This document shows, one piece after another, positions 46,611-57,124 of a DNA stretch of 64,000 nucleotides. The DNA is taken from positions 415,779,081 to 415,843,080 of the forward strand of contig NC_058518.1 of NCBI RefSeq assembly GCF_904849725.1, read 5' to 3'. The notes beneath the pieces are model-generated. The model made no database searches, had not been told where the DNA came from, and saw nothing but the letters and a program-made list of their open reading frames with translations. Position numbers and translations under genes: made by a program. Origin of the DNA: Hordeum vulgare subsp. vulgare. Lineage: Eukaryota; Streptophyta; Magnoliopsida; Poales; Poaceae. Within the stretch, counting starts at the first letter, position 1. Each line of letters opens with the position of its first letter.

Positions 46611-48525
46611 CTTAAAACCTTGCTTGTCCTCAAGCAACTCAGTTGACAAACTGAGAGAGAAAGAAAAACTTTGACAAACTCTGTTTGATCTTGTTGTTGC
46701 AACTATGTCTAACTCATAACCAGAATTTCAGCAAGATCACAAGTTAACCACATAAGCAAATGACACAAAGGTCTCACAGTAAACTAATATCAATGGCATA
46801 ATCAGCTAACGAGCAAATAATAATGAGTTCCAAATACCAACACTTCAATCAAAACAAGCATGAAGCAAGATGAATAGGTGGTATCTCGCTAGCTCTTTCT
46901 GAGACTGCAAAACATAAACGCAGAGCACTTTCAAAGATCAAGGGCTGACTAGACATTGTAATTCATAGAAACGAAGATCCAGTCATAGTCATACTCAATA
47001 TCAATCAAAAGCAAAGCATAAAAATGACAGAGGTGCTCTCTAATTGGTGCTTATATAAGAGAAGGATGACTCAACAGGAAAATAAATAGACAGGCCCTTC
47101 GCAGAGGGGAGCATTGATTTGCAGAGGTGCCATAGCTCAAGCTTTGAAAACAGAGATAATAATTTTGGGTGGCATGCTTTCATTGTCAACGCAATGACCA
47201 AGAGTTCTCAATATCTTCCATGCTACTCATGCTATAGGCGATTCCCAAACAGAAAAGTAAAGTTTTAACTCCCCCACCACCAATCAATCACACTCCACGG
47301 CTAGCCAAATCCTCGGGTACCGTCCATACTAACATCAATCCGGGGGGAGTCTTGTTTTACACTTATGTTTTCGATTTAAGCATGGCACTGGGCATTCCAA
47401 ATACCGGTCCCTTTCTCGTGAATGACTGTGAATAAACACATGTCGAGGATAACACTCCTAGCATGGAAGATACCAATAGCCCTCTGTCACCACATGAGCG
47501 GTTCGGGCATGCAAAACAGATTATTTCTTGAAGGTTTAGAGAATGGCACATGCAAATTTACTTGGAACGGCAGGTAGACACCGCAAATAGGTAGGTATGG
47601 TGGACTCTCATGGAAAAGCTTTTGGGTTTATGGAAGTGGATGCACAAGCAGTATTTAGCTTAGTACAAGTGAAGGCTAGCAAAAGACTGGGAAGCGACCA
47701 ACTAGAGAGCGACAACAGTCATCAAGATGCAATGAGTTTGACTAACATTGAATGCAAGCATGAACAGGATATAAATCACCATGAACACGAACATCATAGA
47801 GGCTATGTTGATTTTGTTTCAACTACATGCATGAACATGCGCCAAGTCAAGCCACTTGAAACATTCAAAGGAGAATACCATCCTATCATACTACATCATA
47901 GTCATCTCAAAATCTATGTTGGCAATCAAGACAAACCATTATAAGCTCTCAGCTAAATAAGCATGGCATCAGAAACTATGATCTCTAAGTTGTCATTGCA
48001 AACATGGTTCGCTCACAACAAAGCTAAATCTGGGTCGACAAGCTAGTCATATTTACAAAAACAAAATAGATAGAGTTCATACCAGCTTTTCAGTCTCAGT
48101 CACTTCATCATATATCATCATTGTTGCCTTTCATTTGCACGATCGAACGATGTGAACAATAATAAGCGCATTGGACTAAGCTGAATCTGCAGGCAAACAC
48201 AAAGGAGAAGACAAAATAATATGGCTCTTTGAAAGCTAAACATGTAAGAATGCAAGAACCACTAAGCATTGTAACCAATATCTTCTACCTTGACACAAAG
48301 AAAAAGAAAGCTATTTACACGGGAAAGCTCCCAACAAGCAAAAGAAGAAAGAAAAATCTTTTTGGGTTTTCTCAAAAGGACACAAAACAAGAAGACAAGA
48401 AAATGAAAATAAACTAGCATGGATAATACAGTGGCAAAGTGTAAACACCGGCTAACAAAGTGAATGCATAAGCATGAATGTAAAGTCGGTGAGAACACGT
48501 ACTCCCCCAAGATTAGGCTTTTGGC
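46611..48525 (-). other. Element H non-coding region between ATHILA frame and 3' LTR
   Basis: About 1.9 kb without a supported gene. A plus-strand frame of 115 codons at 47597-47944 lacks any known domain. The region carries the block GGTAGGTATGGTGG at about 47590 that also occurs in elements C and I. It also carries the second copy of the polypurine tract at 48501-48511. Confidence 0.7.
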
Positions 48526-49595
48526 CTAGCTTGGTCTACTCCCAAGGTGGGAAATCACCAGCTCCAGGATACTCCGGAGCAGACTGTGGATGCCACTACT
48601 ATGCGAGCTCCTCTGGCTCCCACTGATAAACTGGCGTCTGGTACTCGACTGGCGGCTCAGGCACGGGCGCCTGTGGTTGGCCAAGCCCCAATATGCGTAG
48701 ATATCCGCAGGCATAATAGTGTACCTGCCTGCATGAAGATCAAACAAAGAAGGAGCAGGAAAAGTAATAGTCTCTCGAGTACCCTGACTAAACACCAGGT
48801 TATAAATCATCCGTCTACTAGCATCTCTATCCAGAAAATCATGGCGAACCATGCTGTCATAATCCAGATACCTCTCAGGGAGAAGCATCTCTCCTTCCTC
48901 TCCCAGTCTAATGGGTATCTCAAAGTGTCTGGCAAGACGGGTAGCATACATACCTCCGTAGACGACACCTTTAGAACGGTTCAGGTTCAACCGTTGAGCT
49001 ACTATAGCGCCCAAGCTATAAGTCTTATCATTATAAAGGCCTTCGCGCAAAACCGCAAGGTCTGGAGAACTAAGTGATCCAGCCTCCCCACGGCCAATCA
49101 AACATTTTCCCACAAATAGTGAGAAGTGCCGAAGCACAGGAAAATGTATGCTAGCAATTCTAGCGCGAGACACTCCTCTCCAACAACAATAGAACCAATG
49201 AAATCCTCCGAGTCCCGTGGACGAGGGTCACGGATATCCCCAACATAAGGTAATTTGCATACATTGCAAAAATCCTGCAGCGTCATGCACTAGGGGACAT
49301 CGTATATCATGAACTCAACCATGGGAGGATTCTTCCTCGGATAAAAGTTGAAGCTTTGAACGAAAATATTGGTGAGGAGGAGATATTGTGGGCACTTATC
49401 TTCAATGAATGCAGTAAGACCTGCGTTCTCCACCAAGTAGTAAAAGTCTTCATAAAGTCCGGTGGCGCGCAAAAATTCATCACTTGGCCACTCGCACGCT
49501 CGAACTTCTGTGACTCGAGGGACTACGTACTTGGGGTGGTTCTTCTCATTCTCCTTGGTGTTACGGCTTGAAGAGCCTCTCAAGAATCTCCTCAT
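48526..49595 (-). pseudogene. ATHILA ORF1-like frame of element H, broken
   Basis: On the minus strand the frame starts MRRFLRGSSSRNTKENEK at 49595. It reads through an in-frame TAG (49290-49292) to about 49150, where a frameshift moves it into the frame ending at 48526. The segment with SFNFYPRKNPPMVEFMIYD, then FVGKCLIGRGEAGSLSS and DYDSMVRHDF, resembles the family known as Arabidopsis retrotransposon ORF-1 (ATHILA). That family has sometimes been discussed as envelope-like, but its role is unknown. I see no signal peptide or membrane span. It lies after gag-protease where Athila elements normally have it, but the polymerase that should lie between is missing. Confidence 0.8.
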
Positions 49596-50398
49596 CTTTT
49601 CCTTTTTCTAGCTCTGAAAAATTCTGAAATTTTTAGAGACTTCGAAAGAAAAGTGAATAAGGATTAACCCAACTTGTAGAAACTACTCCTACTAGTGCCT
49701 AGAGAGCGTATCATGCGCTAAAACTACTTGGGACCAGCTAAAATCAACTTTTCTAGCTCAAGAACAGGGTCACCAAGGTAGCAAGAATACGCGAAGGATA
49801 AAGCACTAGAGCAAAAACTAATTGGACCAATGGAGGAGTCACTTACCAAGGAGTAATTTCCCCAAAACGGTTCGGAGAATGGTGCTTTGAGCAAGGAGAT
49901 CAAAAATCACAGCCAAATGAGCAAGAACACGGGTTTGAGCTGCGAAACAATCTTTTCTGGAGGTGGAAGAAGAGGCTAGGAGCTGGAATGAGTGGAGGGG
50001 GTGCCTGTGGGCCCCACAAGCTTGCACCCCGCCACCAGGGGGTAGGTGGCGGTGGGGGGGCTTGTGGCCCACTGGTCAGGCCCCCTGACTAGCTCTCAGG
50101 CCTAGCAATTTTCAAAAATTCCAGAAAAAATCATACTAAATTTTCAGGACCATCGGAGAACTTTTATTTTTGAGGTATTTTTCTCCGGGACGCTAAAACA
50201 GAATACAGGGAAAAACTAAACTAATTCTATCATTTTTCTTCTGAGCAACAGAAAAGGAAAACTCAAAACAGAGGTATGTGACTCTTTGATTCATCCGTCT
50301 CATGGTCATCGAAAGAAATCCGTCAATGTGGTTGATCAAGTCCTTATGACAAAACCTTCTCGAATCGCAAGATTGAACGGAGAATTTTCGAATAGCCA
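49596..50398 (-). other. Element H spacer with U3-like segment
   Basis: About 800 bp between gag-protease and the ATHILA frame, without a gene. From about 49973 to 50165 it is clearly similar to the LTR near 46275-46455. Both have GGTGCCTGTGGGCC, CACAAGC, a CCACCAGGGG/GGTGGCGG stretch, CTTGTGGCCCACTGG and AAATTTTCAGGAC, in the same order and orientation. The LTR TATA motif is not preserved in this copy. Confidence 0.75.
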
Positions 50399-53143
50399 CT
50401 AAGTCACCTCAATGGGGATATGTATCTCCCCAACAAGCAAATCATACTTCATCTTGACACGAGGAATAGGGCATTCAAAGCTCCCAATGAGAATAGATGA
50501 AGTCTTTTCGATAGCATTGGTGCAATGTATTGGATATCGTTTCTTCGGAAAGTGCACTGTGTGCTCATTACCATTGACATGGAAAGTGACATTGCCTTTT
50601 TTGCAATCTATAATAGCCCCTGCGGTGTTTAAAAAGGGTCTTCCGAGGATGATAGCCATGGCATCGTCCTCAGGAATATCCAAGATAACAAAGTCTGTTA
50701 AGATAGTGGTGTTAGCAACCACAACAGGCACATCCTCGCAAACGCCGATAGGGAAAGCAGTTGATTTGTCGGCCATTTGCAGAGAAATTTCAGTGGGTGT
50801 CAACTTATCCAATTCAAGTCTACGATAAATAGAGAGCGGCATAACACTAACACCGGCTCCAAGGTCACATAAGGCAGTTCTTACGTAGTTTCCTTTAATG
50901 GAGCAAGGTATAGTGGCCACTCCGGGATCACCAAGTTTCCTAGGAGTTCCACCTTTGAAAGTATAGTTGGCAAGCATGGTGGAGATCTCAAGATCTGGTA
51001 TCTTCCGTTTATTAGTCACGATATCTTTCATGTACTTGGCATACGGAGACATCTTGAGCATATCAGTTAACCGCATCTGCAGAAAGACGGGTCTTATCAT
51101 CTCAACGAAGCGTTCAAAATACTCATCATCCTTTTTCTTGGATGGCTTAGGAGGAAAGGGCATAGTTCTCTGAACCCATGGCTCTCTTTATTTACCATGC
51201 TCCCTAGCAGTGAAGTCATTCTTGTCGTACTTCTTAGGTTCTGGATTATCAGGATTAACCGTAGGTTCAATCTCCACATCCTCGTCATTGCTAGGTTCAG
51301 CATTATTATGAACATCACTGTCCATATTGTCACCAAGTTCATGTTCATCACCAGATTGTGTTTCTGCATCAGACACAGAAATATAATTAGGTTCTTCAGG
51401 TGTGACAGTAATTGGTGAACTGGCGTGCTGGTTTCTATCATCCTTCTTCTTCTCCTTAGGATGACTAGGTGTATCAGCATTGATTCCTTGAGAATCTTGA
51501 TCAATTCTCTTAGGATGACCTTCAGGATACAAAGGTTCCTGAGTCATTTTTCCTCCTCTAGTAATGACTCTGACATAGTTGTCATTTAATTCATTGAGCA
51601 GGTCATTCTGAGCTTTAAGTACTTGTTCTACCTGAGTAGTAATCATAGAGGCATGTTTACTCAGAAGCTTCAGAGCATTGACATTTCTGTCTACACAAGC
51701 ACTTAAATAGCTAAGCATACGAGTACTTTGTTCCAAATGTCTGCTAACATAATCATTGAAACTCTATTGTTTGGCAACAAAGTTGTCAAATTCATCAAAG
51801 AATAGGCTAGCAGGTTTATCAAAAGGAATATTACTCTCATCAAACCTACGCAGAGAATTCACTTCCACTACCTGTATCGGGTTATCGAGACCGTGGATGT
51901 CTTCGATAGGTGGTAGATTTTTGACATCTTCAGATCTAATGCCTTTCTCTTGCATAGATTTCTTGGCTTCTTGCATAACTTCGGAACTGAGGAATAGAAT
52001 ACCTCTTTTCTTAGGAGTTGGCTTAGGAGGTGGTTCGGGAATAGTCCAAGCATTATCGTTGATCAAGAGGTGATTCAGTAGGGTCTCAGCTTGTTCTACA
52101 GTTCGTTCCCTAAAAACACAACCGGCACAACTATCTAGGTGGTCTCTAGAGGCATCGGTAAGTCCGTTATAGAGGATAACAAGTATCTCGTTCTTCTTAA
52201 GAGGTTGATCAGGCAAAGCATTTTGTAGCTGGATGAGCCTCCCCCAAGCTTGTGGAAGACTCTCTTCTTGGAGTTGAGCAAAGTTGTATATTTCCTGCAA
52301 GGCAGCTTGCTTCTTATGGGCAGGGCAATATTTCTCACAGAAGTAATAGACCATCTCCTGGGGACTATGCACACATCCAGGAGCAAGAGAGGTGAACCAG
52401 ACTTTAGCGTCATCCTTTAGAGAGAAATGAAACAGCTTAAGGATATAGTAGTGGCGGATCTTCTCCTCATTAGTGAAAAGGTTGGCTATTTCGGATAGTT
52501 TGGCAAGATGGGCTATGACCATCTGAGACTCATAACCGTGAAAAGGATCAGATTCGACTAGAGAGATTATCTCAGGATCCACAAAGAATTCATAATCCTT
52601 ATCGGTGACAAAGATAGGCGAAGTGGCAAACTTTGGGTCATTTTTCATCCTAGCTTCCCGAGATTTTTCCTTCCACTTGAGAAGTAATTTCTCAGCGTCA
52701 TAGGCATCCTTACACGCAAGAAAATCCTCAGCTATCTCTCCCTCCATAACATAACCCTCAGGTATATCAGGAAATTCATATCTAGGAGAGCTAGATCTAG
52801 CAGTAGCAAAATCAGGTTCTATCTCAATAGTATCGGTAGTTTCGGAAGCATCACGAGCATCGGCAGTAACTCTAGCAATATGAGCATCAAGGAACACTCC
52901 TAGTGGAACATCAAGCAAAGGAGTATCTCTAGCAGTATCAAGCATAACATCATCAGGCAAAATAGCATCTCTAGCATCATCAGGCAAAGCAGTATCAAGC
53001 ATAGCATCTCTAGCAGTATCAAGCATAGCATCATCAGGCATAGTATCAAGCATAGCATCTCTAGTAGTAGCATAATAAGCATCAGCAAGCATAGGCGACA
53101 TATGAAGATCTCTAGCAGGAGGTGATGTCGCAAACTTACTCAT
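50399..53143 (-). pseudogene. Element H gag-protease polyprotein, two stops
   Basis: This minus-strand frame of about 915 codons starts MSKFATSPPARDLHM. The first 100 residues hold degenerate DDAMLDTARDAMLDT-type repeats. The retrotransposon Gag domain follows (residues about 180-370, with the FHFSLKDDAKVWF and YFCEKYCPAHK motifs). After a TAG at 51764-51766 the frame continues with a linker, and a TAA follows at 51188-51190. The final 250 residues are a retroviral-type aspartic protease with CDLGAGVSVMP as the active-site region (D-L-G type, as commonly seen in Athila) and a later IILGRPFLNT flap-end motif. The frame then ends and no reverse transcriptase follows. Both stops sit within otherwise continuous coding sequence. 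Confidence 0.9.
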
Positions 53144-53289
53144 AACTGAAGTGAATCAAGTGCAGAGCTAGATGGCAATTCCTTACCTCCCCTCGTAGTT
53201 GAGGGCAAGACTTTGGTTTTCGGATCCTTCAGATTCTTCATAGTGATCAGCAGATATAAATCCCAAGTGACCCAGAGAATATAGCAATA

Positions 53290-53309
53290 CCTCCCCGGCA
53301 ACTGCACCA
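53290..53309 (-). promoter_or_regulatory. Primer binding site of element H
   Basis: TGGTGCAGTTGCCGGGGAGG on the minus strand, nine bases after the 5' LTR end at 53319. It is close to the site of element I (TGGCACCGTTGCCGGGG). A second similar motif lies just inside the LTR end. Confidence 0.85.
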
Positions 53310-53318
53310 GAAAAATGC

Positions 53319-55009
53319 TGATGTCAGCTGTGCTTCCCCGGCAGCGGCGCCAGAAAAGTGTGTATCCTGCAATCTCTAGTGTTAGCTAGACGAATGCTTA
53401 TGACAACGAACCTTCTCCTGCAACGGCATCAGAAGAATGCTGCTAGCACTCCCCGACAATGAAACTGGAAGAATGTTGTTGATGGCCCACCAGCGCGTGG
53501 GTTCACAGCAGTTTTCGAGGGTAGAGTATTTGACCAAATTTGTTGGTTTACCAGTCGGGAGGTGAGAGTATACTCTCAAGTATTAGCAGCTGAATTTGTC
53601 AGATTCAACCACATTTGAAAGATTAGTATCTGCAAGCACAGTAGTAACAACAAAGTAGCGAGTAACGGCAGTGTAACGAGCAATAGTAGCGGCAAGGAAC
53701 AACAGTAGTGACAGCAGTAGCAAGTAGCAACAGTAGCCAGCGACAGTAGTAGCAATAGTAGCAACAGGGCAAGACAAGTAACAGCAGTAGCAACAGTAGT
53801 AGCAGCAGCAGTAGAGCAAAACAAGTAACAGCAGTAGCAACAGTAGTAGCAGCAGCAGCAGAGCAAAACAAGTAACAGCAGTAGCAACAGTAGGACAAAC
53901 TCGTAGGCAATGGGTCGGTGATTTGTTTGGATGATATTCATCATGCAACAGCTATAACATGGAGAGATAAGTGGCTAGCTCCCGTTCGTCGATGTGATGT
54001 AGGCATGCATTCCGTGTGTCGTCATACGTGCTTAGGGAAAAGAACTTGCATGACATCTATTGTCCATCCCTCCCGTGGCAGCCGGGTCCAAAAGGAAACT
54101 ACGGGATATTAAGGTTCTCCTTTTAATAAAGAACCGGACCAACGCATTAGCACTTGGTGAACACATGAACTCCTCAAACTATGGTCATCACCGGGAGTGG
54201 TTCCGGTTATTGTCACTCCGGGGTTGCCGGATCATAACACATAGTAGGTAACTACAACTTGCAAGATCAGATCTAAAACACACATATATTGGTGACAACA
54301 TAATAATTTCAGCTCTGAAATCATGCCACTGGGGCCTAGTGACAAGCATTAAGCATGGCAAAGTAGTAGCAGCATCGATCTCAGAACATAGTGGATACTA
54401 GGGATCAATCTCCATCAAAACTAACTCGATTACATGATAGATCTCATCCTACTCATTACCGCCCAGCGAGCCTACGAATAGATTACTCACGAACGACCAA
54501 GATCTTCATTGAATTGGAGAGGGAAGAAGGTTGATGATGACGATGGCGATGATTTCCCCTCTCCGGAGCCCAAGACGAACTCCAGATCTGCCCTCCAGAT
54601 GAAGAACAGGAGGTGGCGGTGCCTCCGTATCGAAAACACGACGAAAACTTCTCTTTTATTTTTCTGGGACGAAAGGCAACTTATAGAGCTGGAGTTGGGG
54701 GCGGCAGGTGCCTGTGGGCCCCACAAGCCTGCCCACCGCCAACAGGGGGTGGTGGCGGAGCAGGGGCTTGTGGCCCACTGGTCCACCCCTGAGGTGGAAC
54801 TTGGCGCAGATATTTTTGATATTTTCCAAAACTACTCCACGTAAATTTTCAGGACGTTTGGAGAACTTTGATTTCTGCACAAAAATAACACCAAGGTAAT
54901 TCTACTGAAAATAGCGTCAGTCCAGGTTAGTTCCATTCAAATCATGCAAATTAGAGTCCAAAACAAGGGCAAAAGAGTTTGGAAAAGTAGATACGATGGA
55001 GACGTATCA
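53319..55009 (-). repeat. Element H 5' LTR
   Basis: It starts TGATACGTCTCCATCG at 55009 and ends GACATCA at 53319 on the minus strand. It contains three 47-bp repeat starts (53769, 53816, 53863). Just before its end it carries CTGGCGCCGCTGCCGGGGAA, a primer-site-like sequence included in both LTR copies. Confidence 0.9.
53769..53909. repeat. 47-bp CAG/TAG-rich minisatellite in H 5' LTR (three units)
   Basis: Units start at 53769, 53816 and 53863 with the same consensus as in the 3' LTR, one unit fewer. Confidence 0.9.
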
Positions 55010-55567
55010 GCGGTCAAGAATATTCTGATGTACCTGAAAAGGACTAAGGAAATGTTTCTCGTTTATGGAGGTGACAAAGAGCTCATCGTAAAAGTTTACG
55101 TCGACGCAAGTTTTGACACCGATCCGGATGACTCTAAGTCGCAAACCGGATACGTATTTATTCTTAATGGGGATGCGGTAAGCTGGTGCAGTTCCAAGCA
55201 AAGCGTCGTAGCAGATTCTACATGTGAAGCAGAGTACATGGCTGCCTCGGAGGCAGCAAAGGAGGGTGTGTGGATGAAGCAGTTCATGACAGATCTTGGA
55301 GTTGTGCCGAGCGCACTAAATCCAATAACTCTGTTATGTGACAACACTGGTGCCATTGCCTTAGCCAAGGAACTAAGGTTTCACAAGAAGACCAGACACA
55401 TCAAACGATGCTTCAACCTCATCCACGACTACGTCGAAGGAGAGGACATGAATATTTGCAAAGTGCACACGGATCTGAATGTAGTAGACCCGCTGACTAA
55501 ACCTCTTCCACGGGCAAAACATGATCAACACCAGAACTGTAAGGGTGTTCGATTTATTACAATGTAA
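55010..55567 (+). pseudogene. pol: Element D RNase H and C-terminus of Pol (after element H)
   Basis: Following the GCGGT duplication the frame resumes with VKNILMYLKRTKEMF. It encodes the Copia RNase H: VYVDASFDTDPDDSKSQTG (first Asp), the STCEAEYMA helix (Glu), LLCDNTGAI (Asp) and the KTRHI region. It ends at 55565-55567 with no stop in between, so this is the best preserved part of element D. The open frame reaches upstream into the H LTR only by chance. Confidence 0.92.
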
Positions 55568-55604
55568 AACGCATGGCGATGTGAGGACTAGATTATTGAC
55601 TCTA

Positions 55605-55619
55605 GTGCAAGTGGGACAC
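55605..55619 (+). promoter_or_regulatory. Polypurine tract of element D
   Basis: GTGCAAGTGGGACAC directly precedes the 3' LTR start at 55620. The GTGCAAGTGGGA core is typical of BARE/WIS/Angela elements. Confidence 0.85.
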
Positions 55620-56957
55620 TGTTGGAAATATGCCCTAGAGGCAATGATAAATAGTTATTATTATATTTCCTATTTAAAGATAATCGTTTATTATCCATGC
55701 TATAATTGTATTGAATGAAAACATAGACACATGTGTGGATACATAGACAAAACAATGTCCCTAGGAAGCTTCTAGTTGGCTAGCCAGTTGATCAAGGATA
55801 CTCAAGGTTTTCTAGCTATGTGCAAGTGTTGTCACTTGATAACTGGATCACATCATTAGGATAATCATGTGATGGACTAGACCCAAACTATGAACGTAGA
55901 ATATTGATCGTGTCGTTTTATTGCTATTGTTTTCTGCGTGTCAAGTATTTATTCCTATGACCATAAGATCATATAACTCATTGCCACCGGAGGAGTACCT
56001 TGTGTGCATCAAACGTCACAACGTAACTGGGTGACTATAAAGGTGTTCTACAGGTATCTCCAAAGGTGTCCGTTGAGTTAGTATGGATCAAGACTGGGAT
56101 TTGTCACTCCGTGTGACAGAGAGGTATCTCGGGGCCCACTCGGTAATACAACATCACACGCAAGCCTTGCAAGAAATGTGACTAAGTGTAAGTCACGGGA
56201 TCTTGTATTACGGAACGAGTAAAGAGACTTGCGGGTAACGAGATTGAAATAGGTATGCGGATACCGACGATCGAATCTCGGGCAAGTAACATACCGAAGG
56301 ATAAAGGGAATGACATACGGGATTATATGAATCCTTGACACTGAGGTTCAACCGATAAGCTTCGGAGAATATGTAGGATCCAATATGGGCATCAAGGTCC
56401 CGCTATTGGATATTGACCGAGGAGTGCCTCGCGGCATGTCTACATAGTTCTCGAACCCACAGGGTCTGCACACTTAAGGTTCGATGATGTTTTAGTATAG
56501 TTGAGTTATATGTGTGGTTACCGAATGTTGTTGGGAGTCCCGGATGAGATCACAGACATCACGAGGGTTTCCGGAATGGTCCGGAAATGAAGATTGATAT
56601 ATAGGATGGTTTCATTTGGTTACCGGAAAGTTTCGGGCAATTCCGGCAGTGTACCGGGATTGACGAATGGGTTCCGGGAGTTCACCGGGAGGGGCCTACC
56701 CACCCGGGAGTGAGCCCAAGGCCATAGGGTGGCGCCACAAGTCCCTTGTGGGCTGGTGGAGTCATCCCAAAGGTTCCATGGCGCCGCAAAAAGAAATACC
56801 AAAAGAAAAGATAATGAAAAAGGAAAAAGGGGAGGTGGGAAGGAAGGAGTGGACTCCTTTCCCCAAACTGAATTTGGGTGGGAGTCCACCTCCTCCTCCT
56901 AGCGTCGGCGCACCCTTGAGGCCTTGGCCCTCAAGGCAAGCCCCTCCCCCTCCCTCC

Positions 56958-56965
56958 TATATATA
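56958..56965 (+). promoter_or_regulatory. TATA box of element D 3' LTR
   Basis: TATATATA after a CCCTCCCCCTCCCTCC tract, the same layout as at 132-139. Confidence 0.7.
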
Positions 56966-57119
56966 GTGGTATTTTAGGGCTGATTTGGGACAACTCTTGC
57001 CACGTGCAACTCAACCCTAAACCACATAGTTTCACCTCTAGATCAGATTTCTACGGAGCTCGGGCAGAGCCCTGTAGGAGTTGATCATCACCACCACCGG
57101 AGCGCCATCACGCTGTCTG

Positions 57120-57124
57120 AGAAC
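57120..57124. repeat. Target-site duplication AGAAC of element I, left copy
   Basis: AGAAC is repeated at 63063-63067. The uninterrupted sequence GAGAACTCATCTACTT is present in the 5' LTR of element D near 37139. Confidence 0.94.

Larger units (their letters stand above)
44864..55009 (-). mobile_element. Athila-type Gypsy element H (Sabrina/WHAM-like), 10.1 kb, no polymerase
   Basis: On the minus strand, LTRs of 1691 bp (5', 53319-55009) and 1736 bp (3', 44864-46599) start TGATACGTCTCCATCG and end GACATCA. A TGGTGCAGTTGCCGGGG primer site follows the 5' LTR, and CTTGGGGGAGT precedes the 3' LTR. The internal 6.7 kb holds a gag-protease frame and an ATHILA ORF1-type frame. I find no integrase, reverse transcriptase or RNase H. 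The LTR start and gene set fit the Sabrina/WHAM group, named from memory. It is inserted against the direction of element D. Confidence 0.9.
55620..57124 (+). repeat. Element D 3' LTR, first segment
   Basis: It starts TGTTGGAAATATGCCC and contains the U3 region, TATA box (56958-56965) and C-rich start region. It is interrupted after AGAAC (57120-57124) by element I. Together with 63068-63382 it makes 1820 bp. Confidence 0.93.

Noticed and set aside
47597..47944. 115-codon plus-strand frame in the non-coding region of element H
   Set aside because: It is opposite to the element's direction, has no known motif, and only its first bases overlap the block shared with C and I.
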